Below the pieces are notes generated by a model. The model ran no database searches and was not told the origin of the DNA. It saw nothing but the letters and a program-made list of their open reading frames with translations. The translations under genes were made by a program, and so were the position numbers. From assembly GCF_030252185.1 (NCBI RefSeq), contig NZ_CP126970.1, positions 1,860,001 to 1,924,000 of the forward strand: 64,000 nt of DNA, written 5' to 3'. The DNA is from Corynebacterium suedekumii (GTDB taxonomy: Bacteria > Actinomycetota > Actinomycetes > Mycobacteriales > Mycobacteriaceae). How positions within the stretch are numbered: the stretch's first letter is position 1; each line of letters starts with the position of its first letter. Positions 36,351 through 45,629 of this stretch are shown one piece after another.

Positions 36351-36929
36351 CTAGCGGCGCCCGCCACCCAGCAGTCCCCCGAGCAGCTCACCGAAGATGC
36401 CGCCCATGCCCGGCGACTGCTGCTGGGCTCCACCCGCCCCGCCGAGGACCTGGCCGAGGATCTGCTCCAGTAGCCCGCCCTTCGACGACGGCGTCGGGGT
36501 CTGCTGCGTCTGCGGCTTCGTCCCGCCCGTCCGCTGCTGCAGCTGACCGGCGAGCCAGGACATCACGATCGGTGCCAGGATCGGCAGGAGCTTGCGCACC
36601 AGCGAGCTTCCGCCACCGAGACCGCCGAGCTGGCTTACCACCTGATCCTCCTGGGCGCCGAACACGTGGTGGGCGATCTTCTGGCCGTCGTTCGTGTTGA
36701 TGGCGTCAACATCCACCTCGCCCTCCACGAGCGACGGGTCATGCTGATCGACGGCGCTGGCGAGGGAATCCCGGCCGGCCGGATCCTTCGCGTTGGCGCC
36801 CATGCCCATGAGCAGTGCCGGGAGGACGTTCTCGGCGGCCTGGCGCACCTGGGTGGGGTCTTCGCCCAGCTGCTTCGCGATGCGGTCAATGGGCAGGCTG
36901 GACAGGAGCTGATTGATGTTGTTCGTCAT
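36351..36929 (-). CDS. DUF937-family protein
   Basis: The 192-residue protein carries the DUF937 N-terminal helical domain (LPIDRIAKQLGEDPTQVRQAAE) with a conserved repeat of leucine-rich turns and VLPALLMGMGANAKDP. The middle is acidic, and the C-terminus is a Gly/Gln-rich tail (GGLLGGGRR). It has no enzyme motif. Members are cytoplasmic and widespread in actinobacteria, without known function. Confidence 0.75.
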   Translation of the reverse strand: MTNNINQLLSSLPIDRIAKQLGEDPTQVRQAAENVLPALLMGMGANAKDPAGRDSLASAVDQHDPSLVEGEVDVDAINTNDGQKIAHHVFGAQEDQVVSQLGGLGGGSSLVRKLLPILAPIVMSWLAGQLQQRTGGTKPQTQQTPTPSSKGGLLEQILGQVLGGAGGAQQQSPGMGGIFGELLGGLLGGGRR

Positions 36930-37122
36930 AACGCCACTCTAGTGGTGGGCAGTGGTGTCGTGCAGGTGGCGCCTTGTACGCCAGTCAGTGGCTCCAACGG
37001 GTATTTTTTCCGGCGAACTGGTGTGCAATGAACCACGGCGTTTCTTCGCATGGCAGGAACGGACCGGAATCCGGGCTTTCAGGGCGTTCGTGCCACCCGA
37101 AAGGGCATGGAGCGCATGTTGA

Positions 37123-37160
37123 AGGCCCCGACCGGGAGCGGATGCTCTCGATCGGGGCCT
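37123..37160 (-). terminator. Stem-loop downstream of tRNA-Arg
   Basis: AGGCCCCGA (37123-37131) pairs with TCGGGGCCT (37152-37160), with an inner GAGC/GCTC stem. On the minus strand it lies 12 bases after the tRNA 3' end, so it may act as the terminator or processing structure of the tRNA. Confidence 0.6.
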
Positions 37161-37171
37161 CAGGTCATTCG

Positions 37172-37244
37172 TGTCCCCGACAGGATTCGAACCTGCGACC
37201 TTTGGTACCGGAAACCAATGCTCTATCCACTGAGCTACGGAGAC
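37172..37244 (-). tRNA. tRNA-Arg (anticodon CCG)
   Basis: The 73-nt gene folds as a standard cloverleaf: acceptor stem GTCTCCG with CGGGGAC, D arm GTAGCTCAGTGGATAGAGC, anticodon stem TTGGT/ACCAA with loop TTCCGGT (anticodon CCG, reading CGG), and T arm with GGTTCGAATCC. The 3' CCA is not encoded. In the genome it lies just upstream of a secreted hydrolase gene and argS. Confidence 0.95.
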
Positions 37245-37323
37245 ATTGTGGCCATCCTGGTGGGGATGACAACGGTGAAAGTCTAGCACCTGCGATCCGG
37301 TGCACCGAATCGCAGGTCCCGGT

Positions 37324-38889
37324 TTAGTTCAGGCCGGGGAGGTCGGTGACCGGGGCGATGCCGGTGCGGAGGTACTCGACGACGGCGTCGTCAACCGCGG
37401 TGTTGCCCACGCCGACGTGGGCGTGGCCGTTGCCGTGGACGGTGATGACCTGGCTGCCCATCTGCTCGGCCAGCTTGTAGTGGTGCTGGTAGGGGGTCTG
37501 CGGGTCGCCGGTGGCCTGGATCTGCAGCGGGCGGGTGGCCAGCTGGGAACCGTCGGTGGCCTGGCGGCCGGAGACCGGGTCCATGCCGGAGCAGGCCGCA
37601 CCGGAGGTGAACATCGCGTTGGGGGCGGTGAACAAGTCGCCGGTGACGTAGTTGGTCCAGGCGTAGCGGGGAATGTCGGCCGGGTTCGGCGGGGTCGTGT
37701 TCTCATTGCACATGATCATCCGCTGCATGGCCTGGGCGTTGGTGAACGCGATGATCTGGTCCTCGGTGGGGGCGCCGGTGTCGGGGAGGGTCTCGGTGCC
37801 GTTGATGAGGCGGGCGAGCTGATCCCAGCTCTCCACGCGCGGGAGCATCTGGCGGGTCATGAGCAGGGTCGGCGCGTTGGCCTGGTTGGCTCCCGGGTTG
37901 ACGGCCTGGGAGGACAGGCCCTCGGAGGAGACGCGGGCGGGGCCGGTGGCGGTGATGGCCTCGGCGGCGAGGTGGCCGGCCCAGTCGAAGCCCGGCGGGA
38001 TGTCGCCGATCTGGGCGGGCGGCGGGACGACGGTGGGGTTGGTGCCGGACTCGGCGACGATCTTGCGGGACCAGGACTGGTAGACGGCGAGCGGGGTGTC
38101 GCCGAGGCCGTAGGTGTCGTTGCGTTCGGCGACCCAGCCGAGGAAGTCGTGCAGGCTGGTCTCGTAGCCCGCCTGCTGGGAGTTCATGATGCCGGTCCAG
38201 GCGAGGTCGGGGTCCATGCCGGAGTCGAGGACGACGCGGTCGGTGTGCTGCGGGTACCGTGTGGCGTAGACGGAGCCGAGGTAGGTGCCGTAGCTCAGGC
38301 CCATGACGGAGACCTTGTCCACGGCGAGTGCCTGGCGGACCCACTCCCAGTCCTCGGCGGTGTTGTCGGTGGTCAGGGACGCGGTGTAGCCGGGGGTGCT
38401 GATCTCACAGGAGTCTCGGTAGAAGCCACCCTGGCGCAGGTGCGGGTCGGTGGGGACGAAGGTGGCGGGCAGCTCAGTGCAGTTGAGCGGGGTGGAGCCC
38501 GGCAGGCCGCGGGGCTGGACGGCGACTCGGTCCCATTCGGAGGTGATGCCCTCGGGCCAAGCGAAGGCGTCGGGGTTGCCGAAGTAGGAGTAGGCGTCGC
38601 CGCCCGGGCCGCCGGGGTTGCCGAAGAGGGTGCCACGGGCGGTGCCGGTGGCGGGCACCTTGACGAAGCCCACGGAGATCGGCGCTCCGTCGGGATCGGA
38701 GTGGTACATGGGGACGTCGATGCGCCCGCACTGCGCGGCGGCGTCGGTGACCTGCTCGGGGCAGTCCTCCCACGTGATCGGCTGGGTCGGAGCTGCGGTG
38801 GCCATGCCTGCGGTGACCACGAGGCCGGCCAGCGCGGTGGCGGTGGCCGACAGGGTGGCGGTGAGGCGGCGGGGGAGGGTTCGGGTCAT
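37324..38889 (-). CDS. Secreted alpha/beta-hydrolase, tripeptidyl aminopeptidase-like
   Basis: This 521-residue exported serine hydrolase of the tripeptidyl-aminopeptidase/SlpD type opens with MTRTLPRRLT and a signal peptide of about 33 residues ending ATA-APTQ. The oxyanion motif NPGGPGG and the nucleophile elbow GLSYGTY (Ser) are present, with the Asp in TGDPQTPY and the His in VHGNGHAHVG near the C-terminus. It probably releases tripeptides from protein N-termini outside the cell. The gene is placed between tRNA-Arg and argS, the same place as the secreted hydrolase in C. glutamicum. Confidence 0.85.
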   Translation of the reverse strand: MTRTLPRRLTATLSATATALAGLVVTAGMATAAPTQPITWEDCPEQVTDAAAQCGRIDVPMYHSDPDGAPISVGFVKVPATGTARGTLFGNPGGPGGDAYSYFGNPDAFAWPEGITSEWDRVAVQPRGLPGSTPLNCTELPATFVPTDPHLRQGGFYRDSCEISTPGYTASLTTDNTAEDWEWVRQALAVDKVSVMGLSYGTYLGSVYATRYPQHTDRVVLDSGMDPDLAWTGIMNSQQAGYETSLHDFLGWVAERNDTYGLGDTPLAVYQSWSRKIVAESGTNPTVVPPPAQIGDIPPGFDWAGHLAAEAITATGPARVSSEGLSSQAVNPGANQANAPTLLMTRQMLPRVESWDQLARLINGTETLPDTGAPTEDQIIAFTNAQAMQRMIMCNENTTPPNPADIPRYAWTNYVTGDLFTAPNAMFTSGAACSGMDPVSGRQATDGSQLATRPLQIQATGDPQTPYQHHYKLAEQMGSQVITVHGNGHAHVGVGNTAVDDAVVEYLRTGIAPVTDLPGLN

Positions 38890-39018
38890 CGATAGGCCAT
38901 TTCTACTCGTGGGTGCGGTATTCAACGCAGGCCATCATATCGTGCAGCTGAGGTATTGATTGGATCAACTAACTACTGTGCCCCCGATCCCGGGTGCGAA
39001 TCCGCTGGCGGGGTGCAT

Positions 39019-39024
39019 TAGACT
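39019..39024 (+). promoter_or_regulatory. -10 box of argS
   Basis: TAGACT ends eight bases before the argS ATG. No ribosome-binding site is visible, so argS is probably transcribed as a leaderless or nearly leaderless mRNA. Confidence 0.45.
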
Positions 39025-39032
39025 GATTCGCC

Positions 39033-40685
39033 ATGACACCTGCTGATCTTGCGTCCCTCATCCGGGAGACCGCCGCCGGCGTGCTCACCTCCCGTGACCT
39101 CGACTCTTCCGTCCTGCCTGAGCAGGTGGTCGTCGAGCGACCCCGCAACCCCGAGCACGGTGACTACGCGACGAACCTGGCCCTGCAGGTGGCCAAGAAG
39201 GTGGGCACGAACCCGCGGGAGCTGGCCACGTGGCTGGCCGAGGCGCTGGCGGAGAACCCGGCGATCGAGACCGCGGAGATCGCGGGCCCGGGCTTCCTCA
39301 ACATCCGTCTGGCCGCCGCTGCGCAGGGTGAGATCGTGGCGAAGATCCTCGAGGCGGGGGAGTCCTTCGGCCACAACGACCTGTACGCGGGTGAAAGGAT
39401 CAACCTGGAGTTCGTCTCCGCGAACCCGACGGGTCCTATCCATCTGGGTGGTACCCGCTGGGCGGCGGTCGGCGATTCGCTGGGCCGTGTGCTCACCGCC
39501 TCGGGCGCGGAGGTGACCCGGGAGTACTACTTCAACGACCACGGTGGGCAGATCGACCGTTTCGCACGGTCGTTGGTGGCGGCGGCGAAGGGGGAGCCGA
39601 CGCCGGAGGACGGCTACGGCGGGGAGTACATCCACGAGGTGGCGGCCGCGATCGTCGAGAAGCATCCGGGCGCGCTGGAGGGCACTGCGGAGCAGGTGCA
39701 GGAGACCTTCCGCGCGGAGGGTGTGGACATGGCGTTCAGCCACATCAAGGAGTCACTCCATGAGTTCGGCACGGACTTTGACGTGTTCTTCCATGAGAAC
39801 TCGCTGTTCGAGTCCGGCGCGGTGGACGCGGTGGTGCAGGTGCTCAAGGACAACGGCAACCTCTACGAGGCGGACAATGCCTGGTGGCTGCGCTCGACGA
39901 ACTTCGGCGACGACAAGGACCGCGTGGTCATCAAGTCGGACGGCGAGGCAGCCTACATCGCCGGCGACATCGCCTACGTCAAGGACAAGTTCGACCGCGG
40001 CCACAGCCTGTGCATCTACATGCTCGGTGCGGACCACCACGGCTACATCGCCCGCCTCAAGGCCGCCGCCGCGGCCCTGGGCTACGACGCCGACCAGGTC
40101 GAGGTCATGATCGGCCAGATGGTCAACCTGGTGCGCGACGGGGTCGCAGTGCGGATGTCCAAGCGTGCCGGCACGATCATCACCCTCGACGATCTCGTCG
40201 AGGCCATCGGCATCGACGGTGCCCGCTACTCGCTCATCCGCTCCTCCGTCGACTCCTCCCTGGACATCGACCTGGCGCTGTGGGCCTCGCAGTCCTCCGA
40301 CAACCCCGTCTACTACGTGCAGTACGGCCACGCCCGCCTGTGCTCCATCGCCCGCAAGGCCGCCGAGCTGGGTGTTACCCACGACAACCCGGACCTGGCG
40401 CTGCTCACCCACGACCGCGAGGGTGATCTCATCCGCACCCTCGGTGAGTTCCCGACCGTGGTGAAGGCGGCCGCCGAACTGCGGGAACCGCACCGCGTGG
40501 CCCGCTACGCCGAGGAACTGGCCGGTACCTTCCACCGCTTCTACGACAACTGCCAGATCCTGCCCAAGGCCGGCGAGGAGACGGAGCCGATCCACGGTGC
40601 CCGTCTGGCCCTGGCCGCCGCCACCCGGCAGACCCTGGCCAACGCGCTCGGCCTGGTCGGTGTCACCGCCCCGGAGAGGATGTAG
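39033..40685 (+). CDS. argS: Arginyl-tRNA synthetase
   Basis: This 550-residue class I synthetase charges tRNA-Arg. The HIGH signature is IHLGGTRWA and the KMSKS-like loop is RMSKRAG, both in the expected order. The N-terminal additional domain (residues about 1-110) and C-terminal anticodon-binding DALR-type domain (ending [17 protein letters not shown]) are present. It is followed after six bases by lysA, as in other corynebacteria, where the pair is co-transcribed and regulated by arginine and lysine. Confidence 0.96.
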   Translation: MTPADLASLIRETAAGVLTSRDLDSSVLPEQVVVERPRNPEHGDYATNLALQVAKKVGTNPRELATWLAEALAENPAIETAEIAGPGFLNIRLAAAAQGEIVAKILEAGESFGHNDLYAGERINLEFVSANPTGPIHLGGTRWAAVGDSLGRVLTASGAEVTREYYFNDHGGQIDRFARSLVAAAKGEPTPEDGYGGEYIHEVAAAIVEKHPGALEGTAEQVQETFRAEGVDMAFSHIKESLHEFGTDFDVFFHENSLFESGAVDAVVQVLKDNGNLYEADNAWWLRSTNFGDDKDRVVIKSDGEAAYIAGDIAYVKDKFDRGHSLCIYMLGADHHGYIARLKAAAAALGYDADQVEVMIGQMVNLVRDGVAVRMSKRAGTIITLDDLVEAIGIDGARYSLIRSSVDSSLDIDLALWASQSSDNPVYYVQYGHARLCSIARKAAELGVTHDNPDLALLTHDREGDLIRTLGEFPTVVKAAAELREPHRVARYAEELAGTFHRFYDNCQILPKAGEETEPIHGARLALAAATRQTLANALGLVGVTAPERM

Positions 40686-40691
40686 TTCCGC

Positions 40692-42026
40692 ATGAGCGAG
40701 AGCGACTTCAACGACCTGCCCGCCCACGTCTGGCCCCGCAACGCCTGCCGCCAGGAGGACGGCGTGGTCACCATCGCCGGTGTCCCGCTGCCGGAGATCG
40801 TCGAGGAGTACGGCACCCCCGTCTTCGTCGTCGACGAGGACGACTTCCGTTCCCGCTGCCAGGACATGGCGCGCGCGTTCGGCGGCCCGGAGCACGTGCA
40901 CTACGCCTCCAAGGCGTTCCTCACCCGCACCATCGCCCGCTGGGTCGACGAGGAGGGCCTGTCGCTCGACGTTGCCTCCCGCAATGAGCTGGAGATCGCC
41001 CTGCGCGCCGACTTCCCGGCCGACCGCATCACCGCCCACGGAAACAACAAGGGTGACGGCTTTCTCCGGGCCTGTGTGACCAATGGCGTCGGTCACGTGG
41101 TCCTCGACTCCGAGCAGGAGCTCGTGGACCTCGACACCATCGCCGCGGCGGAGGGGCGCGTCCAGAAGGTGATGATCCGGGTCAAACCCGGTATCGAGGC
41201 CCACACCCACGAGTTCATCGCCACCAGCCACGAGGACCAGAAGTTCGGCTTTTCCCTGGCCTCCGGGTCGGCCTTCCGCGCCGCCGAGGCCGCCGTCCGC
41301 GCGGAGAACCTCGAGCTCGTCGGCCTGCACTGCCACGTCGGTTCCCAGGTCTTCGACGCCCGCGGCTTCACCGCCGCCGCCGACCGCGTCCTCTCCCTCT
41401 ACTCGCGCATCCACGCCGAGCTCAGCGTCCAGCTGCCCGAACTCGACCTCGGCGGCGGCTACGGCATCGCCTACACCGAGGACGAGCAGCCGCTCAACGT
41501 CGACAAGGTGGCCCACGACCTGCTCACCGCCGTGGCCAAGACCGCGGCGGAGCTGGGCATCGAGGCACCGGCCGTCCTCGTCGAGCCCGGCCGCGCCATC
41601 GCCGGCCCCGGTACCGTCACCGTCTACGAGGTCGGCACCGTCAAGGACGTCACCGTCTCCGAGGACGAGCAGCGTCGGTACCTCTCGGTCGACGGCGGCA
41701 TGTCCGACAACATCCGCCCCGCCCTCTACGGCTCGCTGTACGACGCCCGCGTCGTCTCCCGCTTCACCGAGGGCGCGGAGGTCTCCTCCCGCCTGGTGGG
41801 CTCGCACTGCGAGTCCGGCGACATCCTCATCCGCGACGCCGCCTTCCCCGACGACATCGTGCCCGGCGACCACATCGCCCTGGCCGCCACCGGCGCCTAC
41901 GCCTACGCCATGTCGAGCCGCTACAACGCCGTCAACCGGCCCGCGGTGGTCACCGTGCGGGCCGGGAAGTCGAAGCTCATGCTGCGGCGCGAGACCGTCG
42001 AGGACTTCCTCGCGCTGGAGGGTTAA
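40692..42026 (+). CDS. lysA: Diaminopimelate decarboxylase
   Basis: The 444-residue PLP enzyme decarboxylates meso-diaminopimelate to lysine, the last step of lysine synthesis. The PLP lysine is K74 in YASKAF, with [15 protein letters not shown], the EPGRAIAG glycine-rich loop and the dimer-interface HCESGDIL following in order. Length and order match the corynebacterial enzyme. It lies directly behind argS and its stop overlaps the convergent TetR stop by four bases in GTTAAC. Confidence 0.96.
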   Translation: MSESDFNDLPAHVWPRNACRQEDGVVTIAGVPLPEIVEEYGTPVFVVDEDDFRSRCQDMARAFGGPEHVHYASKAFLTRTIARWVDEEGLSLDVASRNELEIALRADFPADRITAHGNNKGDGFLRACVTNGVGHVVLDSEQELVDLDTIAAAEGRVQKVMIRVKPGIEAHTHEFIATSHEDQKFGFSLASGSAFRAAEAAVRAENLELVGLHCHVGSQVFDARGFTAAADRVLSLYSRIHAELSVQLPELDLGGGYGIAYTEDEQPLNVDKVAHDLLTAVAKTAAELGIEAPAVLVEPGRAIAGPGTVTVYEVGTVKDVTVSEDEQRRYLSVDGGMSDNIRPALYGSLYDARVVSRFTEGAEVSSRLVGSHCESGDILIRDAAFPDDIVPGDHIALAATGAYAYAMSSRYNAVNRPAVVTVRAGKSKLMLRRETVEDFLALEG

Positions 42027-42610
42027 CCCCGGCCGAGATAGCTCGCCGGGGGAGTGAGCCGCTGCACCGCCAGTGCGATGGACTCGTCCGGGTACTCGCC
42101 CAGGTGCATGCTGCGGTGGAGCAGGACGCCTTCGTAGAAGGCGTCGAGAAGATAGGTCGTCTCGGCGTCGAAATGCTCCCGGATGACCTTGCGGCAGCGG
42201 TGCGTCCACTGCACCAGCACCATGCGGTGGCGGGGGCGCCGCAGCGACAGGGTGTAGAGCTCACTGCCCAGGATCGTGCCGCGTCTCGACGCCGCCGAAT
42301 CCGTCAGCATGTGCACCGTCGCCCTCCGGGCCGACTCCAGCGAATCCACCCCCTCGTAGTACTCCCGGAAGCGGGCCACCGACCGGTCGGCGAAGACCTG
42401 GAAGGCCGCGCTGAGTAGCGCGTCCTTGTCGACGAAGTGGTGGGTCACCGACCCCAGGGACACGTGTGCCCCCTCGGCGACCATGCGCATCGAGGTGCCC
42501 GCGACGCCGTGGGTGACCAGGCAGTCGAGGGTCGCGTCGATGATGCGGTCGCGGTGACCGCCGTTGGTACCGGGGGGTTCGTGGGATCCGTGGGGATGTG
42601 AGGGCACGAC
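42023..42610 (-). CDS. TetR-family transcriptional regulator
   Basis: The protein (about 195 residues) begins with a helix-turn-helix of the TetR type ([42 protein letters not shown]). The C-terminal ligand part is helical with no recognised pocket. The GTG at 42610 (VPSHPHG) was chosen; an upstream ATG at 42676 would overlap the neighbouring gene. It is in the same direction as, and eight bases behind, the small membrane gene pair, which may be its targets. Confidence 0.75.
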   Translation of the reverse strand, partial: VVPSHPHGSHEPPGTNGGHRDRIIDATLDCLVTHGVAGTSMRMVAEGAHVSLGSVTHHFVDKDALLSAAFQVFADRSVARFREYYEGVDSLESARRATVHMLTDSAASRRGTILGSELYTLSLRRPRHRMVLVQWTHRCRKVIREHFDAETTYLLDAFYEGVLLHRSMHLGEYPDESIALAVQRLTPPASYLGRG

Positions 42611-42618
42611 CGCCGATT

Positions 42619-42891
42619 CTACGCCGCTGCGCCGGTCGCCGGGTTCTTCCGGGACGGGCCGGAGAAGATCTTCCACAGGCCGAACAGGGCGACGATCGCC
42701 CAGACGACCTCGGTGATCATCAGGCCCGGGTTGAACGGGGAGATCGCGGTGTAGGTGAAACCGAGGGCGCCGAGGAAGTTGAGCGTCTGGTACAGCACCG
42801 ACTTGGAGGTGACGACGCCGAAGTTGAGCAGGCCGTAACCGACGACGAACAGGATGCCGGCGACGATGCCGATTTCATAGGAGAATTCCAT
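42619..42891 (-). CDS. Small CBU_0592-like membrane protein, 90 aa
   Basis: The protein has three hydrophobic helices and is paralogous to its upstream neighbour: both share YQxLNFxGAxG, the NPFN/SPFNPG turn and ExxWxxxxLxGLWKIF at the end. The family (CBU_0592-like) has unknown function. It is the second gene of the pair and precedes the TetR gene by eight bases. Confidence 0.6.
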   Translation of the reverse strand: MEFSYEIGIVAGILFVVGYGLLNFGVVTSKSVLYQTLNFLGALGFTYTAISPFNPGLMITEVVWAIVALFGLWKIFSGPSRKNPATGAAA

Positions 42892-42930
42892 GGGAGTGGT
42901 CCTTCGTGTGAGTGGGTGGTCGGCGGCGGG

Positions 42931-43212
42931 TCAGGCGACGGAGGGGGTCTGTTCCGGGGCGTCGGCGGCGCGACGGCGGCTGAGGAAGATCTTGACGATG
43001 CCGTACAGGCCGAGCAACGACCAGATCAGCTCCGTCCAGAACACACCCGCGTTGAAGGGGTTCGCGGCGGAGAGGGTGAGAAAGCCCGCGCCGACGAAGT
43101 TGAGGATCTGGTACGGGTAGTCGGCGGTGGTCCATTTGCCGAGGTTGAGCATCGCGAAGGCGAACAACAGCGCGACGGATGCGATGAGACCGAAGATGAC
43201 CATGGGAGACAT
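42931..43212 (-). CDS. Small CBU_0592-like membrane protein, 93 aa
   Basis: Three helices and a basic C-tail (SRRRAADAPEQTPSVA). It is the upstream paralogue of the 90-residue protein (YQILNFVGAGFLTLSAANPFN and LIWSLLGLYGIVKIF). The pair probably arose by tandem duplication and may act as a heterodimer. The ATG at 43212 is preceded by AAAGG. Confidence 0.6.
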   Translation of the reverse strand: MSPMVIFGLIASVALLFAFAMLNLGKWTTADYPYQILNFVGAGFLTLSAANPFNAGVFWTELIWSLLGLYGIVKIFLSRRRAADAPEQTPSVA

Positions 43213-43596
43213 GGTGGGCAGAGCCTTTCTCGATGAGGACTGGAGGGGATGTGGTCCCGAGCTGCTTCTCCGGTAGCAACGGTGGCGGGCCTGTGACGGT
43301 GGCCCGTCCCGCTGGGTGACACAGGGCTGATGCTAGACCCGGCGCGGGAACGGGGGAAGTTCACTGACCGAACAGTCGTCTGGTTCTGCAGGTCAGGAGC
43401 TTTTCCACCGGGCAGAACGACTGTTCTTCCCCCGGGAGCAATGGTTATCTCTTATCGTGTCCATAGGAACGCCGGCGAGAGGTCTCGCGGGAGTTTCGCC
43501 CCGCACGGCACCGACATCTCCGGCGGTGCCCGCGCACCCGATCCCCGCCCACGGTGGACCTGTGACACCGCCGTCGGCCCGACCTCAGGAGCACCC
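43213..43596. other. 384-bp intergenic region with inverted repeats
   Basis: The region contains the divergent promoters of the small membrane pair and the molybdoenzyme cluster. No coding frame is convincing. Around 43370-43426 several GAAC/GTTC half sites occur (see the separate entry). The AT-rich stretch GGTTATCTCTTATCG (43443-43457) may hold a -10 box for the cluster. Confidence 0.5.
43370..43426. promoter_or_regulatory. Nested inverted repeats incl. a GAAC-N4-GTTC site
   Basis: GAACAGTCGT (43370-43379) and ACGACTGTTC (43417-43426) are exact inverted copies. The second contains GAACGACTGTTC (43415-43426), which fits the GAAC-N4-GTTC core of actinobacterial LexA boxes. A further pair GTTCTG (43383-43388) and CAGAAC (43413-43418) overlaps. 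This is a candidate regulatory site for the cluster starting at 43597. Confidence 0.35.
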
Positions 43597-44094
43597 ATGT
43601 CGGACGCACCAGCCGGCGTTGACATCAACACCCACGACTGGAACAGACACGTTCCCCCGGGCCGGAAACGCGCACCCTTCTTCCGGTACATCCGCATCAA
43701 CCTGCCCCGGCTGACCAAGGCGGTCATCCTCGCGGTCATGGCGCTGCTGGCCTTCTGCGCCGGAGTGGTCGCCCTCAGCGACCACCTGCCGTTCGTCGGC
43801 GGCGACATCGCCCTGTGGCTCGTCGTCGCCCTCGCGGGCATCTTCCTCGTCGCCGGCCTGGTGACCAGGGCCCGCATCTGGGACTTCGGCATGGTCCCCG
43901 CCCTCGGCGCCCTCATCGCCTACCTCGGCGGACTCTTCGGCACCGCCCCCTACGTGTGGAACGGCGCCAGCGTCCACCTCGCGGCCGCCTGGAACACCAT
44001 GATGCTGTGCGGGCTCGCCTACCTGATCATCCGATGGGCCCTGGCCTACGGCATCCTCGTCGCCTACCCGGACGACCAGGGTTTCGTGGACTGA
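43597..44094 (+). CDS. Four-TM membrane protein encoded with a molybdoenzyme
   Basis: The 165-residue protein has a soluble N-terminus of about 45 residues (with DWNRHVPPGRKRAPFF) and four hydrophobic helices. It starts 30 bases before the cytochrome b / molybdopterin fusion and has a good GGAG site. I do not recognise the family. Its position suggests a membrane anchor or electron-transfer partner for the neighbouring enzyme. Confidence 0.65.
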   Translation: MSDAPAGVDINTHDWNRHVPPGRKRAPFFRYIRINLPRLTKAVILAVMALLAFCAGVVALSDHLPFVGGDIALWLVVALAGIFLVAGLVTRARIWDFGMVPALGALIAYLGGLFGTAPYVWNGASVHLAAAWNTMMLCGLAYLIIRWALAYGILVAYPDDQGFVD

Positions 44095-44123
44095 CGGCGG
44101 ACAACAACAAGGAGACACCCATC

Positions 44124-45617
44124 ATGCTGACTGACTTCCCCGTCTGGCTCCGCATCGAGCACTTCGTCAACATCCTCTTCATCACCCTGTTCATCCGCAG
44201 CGGCATCGAGATCCTGGGCACCTTCCCCAAGCTCCACCGGTCGGTCCACTCCCCGCTGGGCGGCCAGTGGGCCCAGTTCACCATCAAGGAGAAGCGCAAG
44301 CGCAAGTACTTCCCCGTCTCCGGTGAATACGACGACTACAGCCCCATCGTCTCGCTGCCCGGACACGGTGACCTCGGCCAGGGCCGCTACTGGCACTTCA
44401 TCTCCGTGATCTGCTGGGTCCTGCTCATGGTGGCCTACTGGATCCTCCTGCTGGTCACCGGCCAGTGGCGCCGGTACTGGCCCGAGGACCTCGGTGTGTT
44501 CGTCGAGGCCTGGGACAACCTCATCCAGTACCTCGCCTTCCAGGTCCCGCCCGCGATGGACGGCTACCCGTTCAACGCCATCCAGCAGCTGTCCTACGGC
44601 TTCGTCGTCCTCATTCTCCCGCTGTGGATGATCATCACCGGCGCGTTCCAGTCCCCGGCCATCAACAACCACTTCCCCCGGATTTCCCGGGCACTCGGCG
44701 GGCGCCAGGTCATCCGCACCCTCCACTTCTGGGGCCTGATCGCCTATGTGGTGTTCATCCTCATCCACGTCGGCATGGTCATCCTCCACGGCTACGGCCA
44801 CGAGGTGTCCAAGATGGTCTTCGGCCACGCCGACCACCCCGTCGCCGGTGGCGTCATCTTCACCATCGGTCTGGTGTTCATCGTGTTCGTCCACATCTGG
44901 GCCACCATGACCTCCACCAACCGGCCCAGGGTCATCGAGCGGCTGCACAACGTCCTGGTCCGCCCGCTCACCCGCGCGCTGCGGAAGCTGCCCTCCCGGC
45001 AGCACCTCTACACCTCCGACGACGTCACCCCGGCCCCGCACCACCGCGCCTCCGGCATGCCGCCGTCCACCGAGGCCTACATGGCCATGGTGTGCAACGG
45101 CTACGAGGACGACTACGTGCTGGAGATCGGCGGGTACGTGGAAAAACCGATGCGCCTGACCCTGCAGGACCTGCGCGAGATCGCCGACGGCCACTCCCAG
45201 ACCACCGTCCACCACTGTGTCCAGGGCTTCTCCTCCGTGGGCAAGTGGGACGGCGTCGCCCTGCCCACCCTGCTCGACCTGGTCCGGCCCCTGGACGGCG
45301 CCACCGACGTCGTGGTGCACAGCTTCCAGAACATGACCCGCGACGACGACTCCTACAACGGTTCCTACTACTACGAGACGATGCCCATGGCGGAGGCGAT
45401 GCAGCCGCAGTCGCTCATCGCCATCGGCTACGACGGCGACGAGCTGCCCATCAAGAACGGCGCCCCGATGCGCCTGCGGCTGGAGACCTCCACCGGTTTC
45501 CGCTCCGCCAAGTGGCTCGACCGCATCGAGGTGGTCAACCGCTTCGACATCATCGGCAACGGCAAGGGTGGCTTCTTCGAGGACACCGACAGCTACGACC
45601 GGCTTCAGACGCTCTAG
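44124..45617 (+). CDS. Cytochrome b561-like / sulfite-oxidase-fold molybdopterin oxidoreductase fusion
   Basis: The 497-residue protein joins a cytochrome b-type membrane domain (helices near residues 90-115, 155-180, 200-225 and 250-275; heme-ligand candidates H13, and the His residues in LHFWGLIAYVVFILIH) to a C-terminal molybdopterin domain (about 315-497). The Moco-binding Cys is C364 in HHCVQGFSSVGKWDGVALP, like HCVEGWS in MsrP/YedY. It is thus a one-chain version of the MsrP-MsrQ pair or a related reductase. AAGGAG precedes the ATG. The substrate is unknown. Confidence 0.78.
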   Translation: MLTDFPVWLRIEHFVNILFITLFIRSGIEILGTFPKLHRSVHSPLGGQWAQFTIKEKRKRKYFPVSGEYDDYSPIVSLPGHGDLGQGRYWHFISVICWVLLMVAYWILLLVTGQWRRYWPEDLGVFVEAWDNLIQYLAFQVPPAMDGYPFNAIQQLSYGFVVLILPLWMIITGAFQSPAINNHFPRISRALGGRQVIRTLHFWGLIAYVVFILIHVGMVILHGYGHEVSKMVFGHADHPVAGGVIFTIGLVFIVFVHIWATMTSTNRPRVIERLHNVLVRPLTRALRKLPSRQHLYTSDDVTPAPHHRASGMPPSTEAYMAMVCNGYEDDYVLEIGGYVEKPMRLTLQDLREIADGHSQTTVHHCVQGFSSVGKWDGVALPTLLDLVRPLDGATDVVVHSFQNMTRDDDSYNGSYYYETMPMAEAMQPQSLIAIGYDGDELPIKNGAPMRLRLETSTGFRSAKWLDRIEVVNRFDIIGNGKGGFFEDTDSYDRLQTL

Positions 45618-45629
45618 GAGGCAGCCACC

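Noticed and set aside
39753..42209. 818-codon open frame antisense to argS and lysA
   Set aside because: Opposes two essential, fully matching genes.
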